From Treponema sp. UBA4326 (GTDB taxonomy: Bacteria; Spirochaetota; Spirochaetia; Treponematales; Treponemataceae): a DNA stretch of 11,352 nt. Numbering within the stretch: the first letter of the stretch is position 1; each line of letters starts with the position of its first letter. This document shows positions 1 to 6,090 of the stretch, in pieces. The stretch covers positions 1 to 11,352 of the forward strand of contig DGTW01000185.1 in the NCBI GenBank assembly GCA_002393835.1. The letters are read 5' to 3'. The translations under genes were made by a program, and so were the position numbers. The notes beneath the pieces are model-generated. The model was given only the letters and a program-made list of their open reading frames with translations. It searched no databases and was not told the DNA's origin.

Positions 1-3000
1 CAGACGGCAGCGAGATTTCAGACTCTTGGGCAGCGGAGCGGAACGCTGTTATAGCGGAGACTTCAGCAACGGACAACACAACAAGCGGCGAAGTATATTG
101 GCCTGTTACCTATACGAATGATTCCGTACCAAAAGGCACGTATCTCTTAACATGTAAGTTCACTTTGAGTTACGACCATGACAGCAACAGCGAAACTCCC
201 AAGCAGACTATTGACAGCTTTTATACGACGAGCGTGACTGTAGAGCCAGGATCTATCAGTAAGGCGACAAAAGTAACTGATTCAGGTGAAACGGTCGTTG
301 AAGATGTTGATATTAAAAATCTTAAGCAACGCTACACCGTCACTTATGTGAATGTAAAGGACGATGGCGAGATAGACACGGAGCCGTTCAATTACTGGAA
401 AAAGAAAACTGAATCGGATGAATTGATAGATGCATTGACAGATAAATTTTTCTACAATCCGTCGGCAAAAGAAGATTTTATTCTTCCAACAATTAGCGAA
501 ATAAGTCGCAGTGATAAATGCTTTGTCGGTTGGTACACTGGTTACGATAATGGGAATTATAGTGGAGATCCAGTTACAACCTTTAGCAACCAGACTGGTT
601 CAAAAACATATTATGCCAAATGGAGAGACTTAACGCTTTATGTTGCCCAGACAGGAACTAGTGGACATTCTCTTCCTTCAGGAAATGATACTAAGGGAGC
701 TGGAACGATTACATCGCCGTATGCCTCGTTGCGCAAGGCAATTGGTTTTATTCAGGATTACGGCGGTTCCGCGCTTGACTGGCAGATTTATATTGATGGT
801 TCTGTTTCTGGGTATTCATTTTCACAAATTGACGAGAAAGCTCAGTCTATTACTGTTTCTGGTTACACAACGAACAATGTAATTGCTGATAAGCTTAGTT
901 TGCCTGACTCATCAACAAGTACACCATCAACAGGCTCTGTTCTCACCATTGAAAGCGGAGTTTCAATTACTATCGAAAATCTTACGATTACTGGCGGTTC
1001 TGGAAGTCAGGGTGCGGGATTGGATATCAAGGCTGGTGCAGATGTTACGCTCAAAAATGTAACTGTTACTGAAAACAGCACGCATGAAACTAATCTGCAA
1101 GATGGTGGCGGTATTTTGAATACCGGTACGCTGCGTCTTGAAAGCTGTACTATTACGGGCAATACGGCTTCCCGCTATGGCGGCGGTGTGTTTAATTCGG
1201 GAACGCTCTATATCTACGGCAATACTGTTATTGGCGGCGATTCTGGTGCTGGAAACAGTGCAAAATCTGGTGGCGGCATCTACAATGACGGAAATCACGC
1301 CGTCTACATCGGCTACAGCGCCTACACATCTGCGTCTGAAAATACTCCTGCTGATTTTACCGGCAGCATTTCCTACAACACGGCGACGGGAACTACAGCT
1401 GTGACGAACACTACGGATGGCTCTGGCGGAGGTGCTATCTTCAACCAGGGAACATGTATTATTGCCGCAGGCTCTGACGCCGGTATCAGCAACAACAGCG
1501 CCTTATACGGAGCGGGCGTGTATAATACGACCAACTCCAGCTCAACCCCTGGCGTGCTGAGCATCACAGGCGGTACACTCAGTGCTAACACTGCTGGTAC
1601 AAACGGAAACGGCGGCGGCATCTGGTCTAACGGCACGCTCACGGTAAACGGCACCACGCTTAGCGCTAACACTGCACTCAGCGGAAACGGCGGCTCTATC
1701 TATGTTACCGGCGCCACAACCATCGGGGCAGAAGAAAGTCCGGTAACAATCAGCGGCAACACAGCGCAGAATGGTGCCGGTATCTACCGTAACAGCACTG
1801 CCACCTTTACACTTTCGCATGTAACTTTAAGCGGAAATACTGCAAGCGTGGCAGAGGGCACTGCATCCGGCGGCGCCATCTACAATGCCGCAGGCGACAG
1901 CACGCTTACCTCTTGTGCGCTTACTGGAAATACTGCAACAACAAGCGGTGGCGGTGTGTACAATGCAAGCGGCACGCTTACGGTTTCCGGTGGCACTATT
2001 GGTGCAGAAAACGGCGCAAACAGTGCTGGTCTTGGTGGCGGCGTCTATAATGCCGGAACGCTTAGCGTAGAAGGCGCAAGCATCTGCTACAACGGCACAA
2101 ATGGAACCATTACGACCACAAGCGGTGGCGGTATCTACAACAGCGGCACGCTCACTGTCACCGGCACAGACGCCGCCATTTCGCACAATACCGCCTCATT
2201 CGGCGGCGGCGTCAACAGCACCGGAAGCACCGCAGACTTTACAATGAGCGCAGGAACTGTTGCCTCGAACACTGCTGTAAATGGTGCAGGTGTGTATAAT
2301 GGAGCGCACAGCACCTTCACGATGAGCGGTGGCAGCATCGCAAGCAATACTGCAAACACCAGCGGCGGCGGTGTATATAATGCCGGCAGCATGTTCATGT
2401 ACGGAAGTGCCGTTGTGGGAGAAGTTACTTCAACTGTAGCGACAGCTTATGAGTTCTCAAATAGTGCTGAAGAAGGTGGTGGCGTTTATAATACTGGAAA
2501 ACTTTATTTAGGTTATAGCGCATATTCTAGTGAAAGCGAAAAATCCCCAGAAACATTGTCCCATGGTATATATCATAATGCTTCAACGAATAATAAACAC
2601 GGTGGAGGTATATACAATAAAAATCAAGGCGCCTTAATTATGAATTCTGGAAATATTGCATTTAACTATTCGCCTTCTTCTGCTGGAGGGGTGTATGTGG
2701 ATTCACAGGCTTCATTTATCATGACTGGAGGTGTTATTTCTTCTAATTATGCAGATGAAGAAGGAGGCGGTGTTTATAATAATGGTACAATGAATATGTC
2801 TGGCACAGCTCGAATTGGCAGTATTCCGTCAACAATTCAAGAAGCCTCTTCTGATTCTTGTTCTAACTTTGCATATTCATCAGGTGGTGGAATAAGAAAT
2901 AACGGAATATTAATTATCGAAACAAATAATGATGATGAATTATCGGCAGGAATCATCTATAATTATGCAAATAAAGGTGGCGGAATAAATAGTTCTGGCA

Positions 3001-3116
3001 CACTGACTATTAGAAGTGGTTATATACAATGTAATGGTGCTGGAAATAATAAGAAAAAAGGTATTGAGGGAACATGCACTGATGGAAGTGATTTGACTCA
3101 TGTCCAAGACGACTAA
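1..3116 (+). CDS. Large repetitive beta-helix surface-type protein, 5' end outside window
   Basis: The frame is open from position 3 with no stop, so this is the 3' part of a longer gene; 1037 residues are visible. The TTG at 165 is only an internal codon. In-window residues 1-110 are an unrecognised Thr/Ser-rich region, probably beta-sandwich. Residues 111-207 look like a Listeria-Bacteroides (InlB B-type) repeat, with TVTY at the start and FVGWY and YYAKW near the end. From about 210 a parallel beta-helix begins (LYVAQTG, then SPYASLRKAIGFI) and continues with about 21 turns built on GGGIYN or GGGVYN, GTL and SGNTA motifs, resembling chlamydial Pmp-type repeats. No autotransporter barrel or terminal aromatic residue is seen; the end (THVQDD) is polar. 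The role is unknown; an adhesin or other surface protein is inferred. The middle is rich in GGC codons, whereas the last 700 bp are AT-richer. A terminator follows 12 nt after the stop. Confidence 0.85.
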   Translation, partial: DGSEISDSWAAERNAVIAETSATDNTTSGEVYWPVTYTNDSVPKGTYLLTCKFTLSYDHDSNSETPKQTIDSFYTTSVTVEPGSISKATKVTDSGETVVEDVDIKNLKQRYTVTYVNVKDDGEIDTEPFNYWKKKTESDELIDALTDKFFYNPSAKEDFILPTISEISRSDKCFVGWYTGYDNGNYSGDPVTTFSNQTGSKTYYAKWRDLTLYVAQTGTSGHSLPSGNDTKGAGTITSPYASLRKAIGFIQDYGGSALDWQIYIDGSVSGYSFSQIDEKAQSITVSGYTTNNVIADKLSLPDSSTSTPSTGSVLTIESGVSITIENLTITGGSGSQGAGLDIKAGADVTLKNVTVTENSTHETNLQDGGGILNTGTLRLESCTITGNTASRYGGGVFNSGTLYIYGNTVIGGDSGAGNSAKSGGGIYNDGNHAVYIGYSAYTSASENTPADFTGSISYNTATGTTAVTNTTDGSGGGAIFNQGTCIIAAGSDAGISNNSALYGAGVYNTTNSSSTPGVLSITGGTLSANTAGTNGNGGGIWSNGTLTVNGTTLSANTALSGNGGSIYVTGATTIGAEESPVTISGNTAQNGAGIYRNSTATFTLSHVTLSGNTASVAEGTASGGAIYNAAGDSTLTSCALTGNTATTSGGGVYNASGTLTVSGGTIGAENGANSAGLGGGVYNAGTLSVEGASICYNGTNGTITTTSGGGIYNSGTLTVTGTDAAISHNTASFGGGVNSTGSTADFTMSAGTVASNTAVNGAGVYNGAHSTFTMSGGSIASNTANTSGGGVYNAGSMFMYGSAVVGEVTSTVATAYEFSNSAEEGGGVYNTGKLYLGYSAYSSESEKSPETLSHGIYHNASTNNKHGGGIYNKNQGALIMNSGNIAFNYSPSSAGGVYVDSQASFIMTGGVISSNYADEEGGGVYNNGTMNMSGTARIGSIPSTIQEASSDSCSNFAYSSGGGIRNNGILIIETNNDDELSAGIIYNYANKGGGINSSGTLTIRSGYIQCNGAGNNKKKGIEGTCTDGSDLTHVQDD

Positions 3117-3127
3117 CCCTCAACCCC

Positions 3128-3164
3128 AAGCAGTCACTCACTCAGCAGTGACTGCTTGTTTTTT
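3128..3164 (+). terminator. Rho-independent terminator of the beta-helix gene
   Basis: A perfect 11-bp stem (arms 3128-3138 and 3147-3157, AAGCAGTCACT paired with AGTGACTGCTT) encloses an 8-nt loop. It is followed by G and six T residues (3159-3164). It begins 12 nt after the stop codon of the beta-helix gene and is oriented to end that transcript. Confidence 0.85.
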
Positions 3165-3167
3165 ACG

Positions 3168-3287
3168 GCACCTCAGGGTGTAGATACAAAGTTTAGAAAT
3201 GTTTGTCTCGACTTCGATAATGCAAACAGACATGTAGTCGGCTACCTCGGAACAAACCTTGAGTTCGATAAGTGGCTCAACGAGTAA
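3168..3287 (+). pseudogene. Short leftover C-terminal reading frame, family not recognised
   Basis: This is a 39-codon stretch ending in TAA at 3285-3287. It reads like real protein (it includes LDFDNANRHVVGYLG and ends in FDKWLNE) but has no ATG and no ribosome binding site. It is in the same frame as the beta-helix gene, and no stop intervenes between that gene's TAA at 3114-3116 and this TAA. It lies beyond the terminator, so it is probably not expressed as an extension. It is most likely the 3' end of a lost gene, or an old C-terminus cut off by the new stop and terminator. I do not recognise the family. The call rests only on amino-acid plausibility. Confidence 0.35.
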
Positions 3288-3302
3288 TGTGTTTTATATA
3301 AC

Positions 3303-3333
3303 AAAAATGCCCCTGCCGGGTACGGCAAGGGGC
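3303..3333 (-). terminator. Minus-strand terminator downstream of the Rpn modules
   Basis: Arms 3309-3318 (GCCCCTGCCG) and 3323-3333 (CGGCAAGGGGC) pair over 10 bp with one bulged base and a GGTA loop. Read on the minus strand, the stem is followed by A and five T residues (plus-strand A run 3303-3307). It is the natural end for minus-strand transcripts from the Rpn gene and its downstream copies. With the plus-strand terminator at 3128-3164 it separates the two convergent units. Confidence 0.7.
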
Positions 3334-3342
3334 TAAAGCACT

Positions 3343-3383
3343 AACAGCCGGCAAGTGTGAGATAATCGTGCGTGTCGGCTGTT
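3343..3383. repeat. 8-bp inverted repeat with long spacer
   Basis: AACAGCCG (3343-3350) is complementary to CGGCTGTT (3376-3383), with a 25-bp spacer that has little pairing. The right arm overlaps the edge of the degraded Rpn remnant (homology starts at about 3378). It may be part of a recombination boundary; no function can be assigned. Confidence 0.35.
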
Positions 3384-3564
3384 CGTTATGTACATTTTTT
3401 GCTCCTATAAAAACTCCGCGTTAGGCGGCCTTGCATGGATGCAACGGATAAGCGAGTTTTTGCCAACGGTAAAAACTCGGCCATGATAAAATTACATGGA
3501 TGTAATTTTATCATGCAACCTCAAAAAAGCCCTCCAAGAAATTGTTCTTGATGGCGTAGTTTAC
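3378..3564 (-). pseudogene. Degraded third copy of the Rpn 3' module, interrupted by a palindromic insert
   Basis: Two pieces match the same region of the full Rpn gene. Plus-strand 3519-3564 encodes, on the minus strand, VNYAIKNNFLEGFFE. Plus-strand 3378-3406 encodes the EQKMYITNS part with its GGAG and ATG. They are separated by a 112-bp insert (3407-3518). Removing the insert and one CCT restores the arrangement seen in the other two copies. The rest of the domain is missing beyond 3378. Because of the insert, the upstream frame stops a few codons after GFFE. Starting at the retained ATG (3396-3394) gives only about 20 codons of mostly unrelated sequence. It is therefore a broken copy. Confidence 0.75.
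3407..3518. mobile_element. 112-bp palindromic element (MITE/REP-like) flanked by CCT
   Basis: The element lies exactly where the other Rpn copies read straight through and is bounded by CCT at 3404-3406 and 3519-3521, which looks like a 3-bp target duplication. It contains three dyads. The first is 3431-3444 (TTGCAT-GG-ATGCAA). The second is 3454-3478, an 11-bp stem with AAC loop. The third is 3482-3515, a perfect 16-bp stem with GG loop. The first and third share the core CATGGATG. GAGTTTTT at 3454-3461 can also pair with AAAAACTC at 3409-3416, giving an alternative fold. It has no coding capacity, so any movement would depend on an enzyme supplied elsewhere. Confidence 0.6.
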
Positions 3565-3570
3565 ATTTTT

Positions 3571-3801
3571 TTATGCTTGTAAAAGTTCTTTCTCTAGATT
3601 TAGCACTTGGTCTAATCTAAGCCCAGTTCCTTGAGCAATTTGTTCTGGTGTTAGAATTTGCATCTTAAGAAAGTTTATCGCATTCGCAATAGCGGTCTGC
3701 TGTGCACCCTCAGCAACGCCCTGTTCATATCCATATTCCATCGTGCAGCGGTCGTGGAGTTCCTGGTCGAATTCTGTCAGCAAGCTGTTCGTTATGTACA
3801 T
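3571..3801 (-). CDS. Stand-alone Rpn C-terminal domain with alternative tail (RpnS-like)
   Basis: This 76-aa reading frame copies the 3' end of the Rpn gene just upstream. It starts at ATG 3801-3799, preceded by GAGGAG (3808-3813) at 6-nt spacing. Homology continues upstream in frame to 3855 (VNYAIKNNFLEGFFEEQK) but without an ATG. The N-terminal half is almost identical to the full gene (MYITNSLLTEFDQELHDRC, later QQTAIANAINFL). The 4-residue repeat region is shorter (YGYE-QGVA-EGAQ), and the tail differs (KMQILTPEQIAQGTGLRL, ending LEKELLQA). It lacks the nuclease core entirely. It may be a separately translated antitoxin-like C-terminal domain, a silent donor of an alternative tail, or simply a decaying fragment. 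The good ribosome binding site and the intact frame favour one of the first two. Confidence 0.55.
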   Translation of the reverse strand: MYITNSLLTEFDQELHDRCTMEYGYEQGVAEGAQQTAIANAINFLKMQILTPEQIAQGTGLRLDQVLNLEKELLQA

Positions 3802-3862
3802 TTTCTGCTCCTCAAAGAAGCCCTCCAAGAAATTGTTCTTGATGGCGTAGTTTACGGCTTTT

Positions 3863-4834
3863 TTATGCGTGTGCCATTTCGCTCTTAAGGGTGAGAACCT
3901 GCTCTAGTGGAAGATTGCAACAACGAGCAACTTTCTCAGGAGAGTCACCCTCTTGCAGAAAATTTATCGCATTCGCAATAGCGTTTTGCTGTGCACCCTC
4001 AGCGATACCTGAAGCCCTGCCATCCGCAACGCCTTCTTCATATGTGCAGCGGTCGTGGAGTTCCTGGTCGAATTCTGTCAGCAAACTGTTCGTTATGTAC
4101 ATTTTCTGCTCCTCAAAAAAGCCTTCCAAGAAATTGTTCTTGATGGCGTAGTTTACGGCTTCGTTGATGGCTTCGCTCGGGGACATTCCTTGTTGCTGGC
4201 TTGCTCGAACCCGGTCAACGAACTCTATGTAATGATACAATGACTCGCAGTTTTTTTGAATAGTTTTGTTATGATTTTTGTTGATGTTTATCAGTGTCGC
4301 GGTCCACTCAAACTCGCCGGAATCGTCTGGAATTTCAAATGCGTCTGAGAGCCTGTATTTTTTATTGTCGCCGATTTCAGTCTCACCGTTGTAGAGCACG
4401 ATGAATCTTGGTGATGGAATCTTAATTTGTGAGGAGCCGTAAATGTCCTTCTTCTGGCGTTTGACTTCGTTCTGATACAGTTGTCCGAAATACAGCAGTC
4501 CTCTGAGCGGCATGTTCGGATTGACCGTAGACTGGTGCTCGAACAAGTTCATCTGTGAATCCAACAGAAAAGACAAGTCATTTTTCATCGTGAGGTAAAT
4601 CACATTCTCGATTGTCGTGATTCTCAAATCTTCGATGTTGGTGTGATTTTTTCCGCTGATGGCGTTGTAGAGCGAGAGCAACCATCTTCTGCTGCGCTCG
4701 TCCTTTCCGCTGTAGATGATTCGGAAAAGGCTGTCCCTGTAGGTTCTGTTCGTGGCGATTCCATTGAAGCCGGGAATCTCCAAGTGCGTGACATTTTCTG
4801 TTTGTTTGATTTGTTCTTCTTTTTGATTTTTCAT
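3863..4834 (-). CDS. Rpn family recombination-promoting nuclease / putative transposase (PD-(D/E)XK)
   Basis: This is a 323-aa protein of the Rpn (YhgA-like/TIGR01784-type) family, DNA endonucleases once annotated as transposases. Near the N-terminus is YRDSLFRIIY (about residues 32-41). The nuclease core shows D86 in NDLSF and E99-x-Q101 in LFEHQS, followed by MPLRGLLYF, the typical PD-(D/E)XK and MPLR pattern. The C-terminal part has VNYAIKNNFLEGFFEEQ, then four 4-residue repeats (EGVA-DGRA-SGIA-EGAQ) and a terminal helix (SPEKVARCCNLPLEQVL). I chose ATG 4834-4832 because AGGGGT lies 7 nt upstream (4842-4847); an in-frame ATG at 4876 has a poor site. Known E. coli relatives act as anti-phage toxins inhibited by an internally translated C-terminal domain. 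The same design is visible here: an internal ATG at 4102-4100. It is the only minus-strand gene unit in the window. Confidence 0.85.
   Translation of the reverse strand: MKNQKEEQIKQTENVTHLEIPGFNGIATNRTYRDSLFRIIYSGKDERSRRWLLSLYNAISGKNHTNIEDLRITTIENVIYLTMKNDLSFLLDSQMNLFEHQSTVNPNMPLRGLLYFGQLYQNEVKRQKKDIYGSSQIKIPSPRFIVLYNGETEIGDNKKYRLSDAFEIPDDSGEFEWTATLININKNHNKTIQKNCESLYHYIEFVDRVRASQQQGMSPSEAINEAVNYAIKNNFLEGFFEEQKMYITNSLLTEFDQELHDRCTYEEGVADGRASGIAEGAQQNAIANAINFLQEGDSPEKVARCCNLPLEQVLTLKSEMAHA
4100..4114 (-). promoter_or_regulatory. Internal ribosome binding site and start codon inside the Rpn gene
   Basis: Within the Rpn gene, GAGGAG (plus positions 4109-4114) stands 6 nt before an in-frame ATG (4102-4100, Met245). 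Translation from here would give a 79-aa C-terminal product beginning MYITNSLL and ending at the normal stop (3863-4102). The same site is kept in the downstream module (3799-3813) and, with GGAG, in the broken third copy. This resembles the published RpnL/RpnS gene-within-gene arrangement. Its use in this organism is inferred. Confidence 0.5.
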
Positions 4835-4968
4835 CGCATTTACCCCTATATTTTTCTCAGAAAAAACTCTTTTCATTTTCTTCTGTATATATATAGGTTT
4901 TAAAAATGCATTTTCGGCAGTGAATTGCGAAAATTCTTTGGAAAAAATGAAAAAAAAGTGTATTAAAT

Positions 4969-4998
4969 AAAAAAAATCTTTAATATCTCTAGATAAAG
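4969..4998 (-). terminator. Possible minus-strand terminator upstream of the Rpn gene
   Basis: Read on the minus strand, CTTTATCT-AG-AGATATTAAAG forms a bulged hairpin (4978-4998) followed by A and a run of eight T residues (plus-strand A run 4969-4976). The stem is AU-rich and therefore weak. No minus-strand gene is seen that would end here. Confidence 0.4.
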
Positions 4999-5004
4999 TG
5001 AAAC

Positions 5005-5055
5005 AAAAAAAGCATCGAACTGAAAATCCAAGGATGGATTTTCAGTTCGATGCTT
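5005..5055 (-). terminator. Strong 21-bp hairpin with minus-strand U-tract
   Basis: Arms 5010-5030 and 5035-5055 are perfectly complementary over 21 bp around an AGGA loop. On the minus strand the stem runs into a T run (plus-strand A run 5005-5010), so it has the form of a strong intrinsic terminator facing left. On the plus strand it is followed by CAAC, so it should not stop rightward transcription. The secG promoter begins 9 bp to its right. The A/T-rich stretch 4835-5004 to its left holds the Rpn ribosome binding site, a weak TATATATA-like box near 4880-4890, and an imperfect dyad at 4911-4933; no gene is seen there. Confidence 0.65.
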
Positions 5056-5063
5056 CAACTTCC

Positions 5064-5092
5064 TTGACTACAATCCCATATTCCTATAAAAT
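5064..5092 (+). promoter_or_regulatory. Sigma70-type promoter for secG and downstream genes
   Basis: TTGACT (5064-5069) and TAAAAT (5087-5092) are separated by exactly 17 bp, placing the transcription start near 5099 and giving a 5' leader of about 38 nt before the secG ATG. It is the best promoter match in the window and faces the secG-ptsN-ATPase run. Confidence 0.6.
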
Positions 5093-5136
5093 ACTTTCTA
5101 CTTATTTCTTAATGTATTCATTGTTTGGAGAAAAAA

Positions 5137-5568
5137 ATGGATGTTATTAAAGGCGTGCTTATAGTTGCATTTGTAATCATTTGTGTGCTTCTCGTTCTTC
5201 TTGTTCTCGTTCAGGATCAGGACAACAGCGGAATGGGCGGCTTGCTCGGTGGCGGAAATTCTGCCGCTTTCGGTTCTCACTCAGCTTCTGTCCTTACAAA
5301 GGCAACTGTGGTATTCGTGGTTTTGTTCTTTGTCGTTACTTTTGCAATCGCAAAGATTCTTCCTAGCAAGTCTGATTCATCTGACGCAGACCTGCTTTCT
5401 GCCGCAGAGGCTGCCGGAAAAGTCGAGGAGTCAAGCGAGTCTGCTCTTCCACAGGCTTCAGAAGGCAAGTGGTGGGACGATTCTGCAAAGGCTGCTGAGC
5501 CAAAGGCAGAGTCAGAGGTCAAAGAGACTGCCACAAGCGAAGCTGCTTCTGAGTCAAAGGCTCAGTAA
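5137..5568 (+). CDS. secG: Preprotein translocase subunit SecG
   Basis: SecG is the small accessory subunit of the SecYEG channel in the inner membrane and helps SecA-driven export. The 143-aa protein has two membrane segments (about 5-25 and 55-75). Between them is the typical loop with VQDQD, GMGGLLGGG, AAFGS and VLTKAT. The start is ATG 5137, with GGAG at 5127-5130 and 6-nt spacing; an in-frame TTG at 5125 lies in the ribosome binding site itself. After the second membrane segment comes a tail of about 65 residues rich in Ala, Glu, Ser and Lys (with a KWWDD patch near 111-115). The tail is low-complexity and makes the protein longer than the 110-residue E. coli SecG. It is the first gene after the promoter at 5064-5092, and ptsN follows after 28 nt. 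Confidence 0.9.
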   Translation: MDVIKGVLIVAFVIICVLLVLLVLVQDQDNSGMGGLLGGGNSAAFGSHSASVLTKATVVFVVLFFVVTFAIAKILPSKSDSSDADLLSAAEAAGKVEESSESALPQASEGKWWDDSAKAAEPKAESEVKETATSEAASESKAQ

Positions 5569-5596
5569 AAAATCACTGAAAATTGCGGGGTAAGCT

Positions 5597-6064
5597 GTGG
5601 TCTTAAACGAAGTTTTTCCTAAAGATACTATTGTAGTAAATCTTTCAAGCACTGAGAAAGATGAGCTTTTTGAAGAACTTGTTGAGACAATTCATAATGC
5701 TTGCCCGAAATTCAATAAAGAAGAGGCCTTGAACTGCCTCAATGAGCGTGAGTCTAAAATGACTACCGGAATCATGCATTCCGTTGCCATTCCTCACGCT
5801 CTTATTTCTTCTATGCAGGGGTCTGTCGGCGCAATCGGAATCAGCCAGGAGGGCATTGATTACGATTCCCTCGATAAGGCTCCGGTTCATGTTGTTTTTA
5901 TGATTATCGGAAACGAAAAGGATACCGAGCACCACATTCAGCTTTTAAGGCAGCTGGCCCTCATTCTGCAGACTCCTGATTTCGTCAAAAAAATTCTTTC
6001 CTTAAAATCATCTTCAGAAATTTACAATTTCATTTGCTCAACCGAAGAATCTTTGGTACAATAG
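5597..6064 (+). CDS. ptsN: PTS IIA-like (nitrogen/fructose type) protein, PtsN family
   Basis: This 155-aa single-domain protein of the EIIA-fructose/Ntr fold accepts phosphate from HPr or NPr. In PtsN systems it acts mainly as a regulator in the cytoplasm. The phosphorylated His is H67 in the VAIPHA motif, preceded by the conserved LNERESKMTTGI segment (R51). HVVFMIIG and HIQLLRQLALIL match the later strands and helices of the fold. The GTG start at 5597 is supported by GGGG (5587-5590) 6 nt upstream, and family alignment fits this start. No EIIB, EIIC or transporter gene is adjacent, so a regulatory role is more likely than sugar uptake. It lies between secG and the ATPase genes in the same direction. 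Its 3' end overlaps a candidate promoter for the ATPase genes. Confidence 0.85.
   Translation: MVLNEVFPKDTIVVNLSSTEKDELFEELVETIHNACPKFNKEEALNCLNERESKMTTGIMHSVAIPHALISSMQGSVGAIGISQEGIDYDSLDKAPVHVVFMIIGNEKDTEHHIQLLRQLALILQTPDFVKKILSLKSSSEIYNFICSTEESLVQ
6034..6062 (+). promoter_or_regulatory. Candidate internal promoter for the V-ATPase genes
   Basis: TTGCTC (6034-6039) and TACAAT (6057-6062) are 17 bp apart and overlap the end of ptsN. Transcription would start near 6069, about 22 nt before the first ATPase gene. The match is fair but was found by eye, so ptsN read-through remains equally possible. Confidence 0.35.
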
Positions 6065-6090
6065 CAGTATCAGTGATTTAGAGGTGAATC

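Noticed and set aside
963..2398. Several long open frames on both strands within the beta-helix gene.
   Set aside because: They are Ala/Ser/Thr/Val-rich by-products of the repetitive GGC/ACC/AGC codons, lack ribosome binding sites, and overlap a clear coding frame.
3339..3426. Integron attC-like site: GTTAGGC (3420-3426), resembling a GTTRRRY core, with CACTAAC at 3339-3345 as partner.
   Set aside because: The partner matches RYYYAAC poorly, the inner arms do not pair, and comparison with the other Rpn copies puts GTTAGGC inside the 112-bp insert while CACTAAC is outside it.
3378..4156. CRISPR array, suggested by the regular recurrence of near-identical stretches.
   Set aside because: The period is about 300 bp, the repeats are coding and match the Rpn gene, and there are no short spacers or cas genes.
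3658..4903. Plus-strand open frames opposite the Rpn gene and its copy.
   Set aside because: They recur only because the Rpn modules are duplicated, and none resembles a known protein or has a suitable start.
4911..4933. Imperfect dyad TTTTCGGCA / TGCGAAAA as an operator for the Rpn gene.
   Set aside because: It needs a bulge, has only 8 pairs, and lies in AT-rich sequence; a convincing -35/-10 pair next to it was not found.
5277..5935. Minus-strand open frames opposite secG and ptsN.
   Set aside because: They mirror well-supported genes, and no leftward promoter or ribosome binding site supports them.
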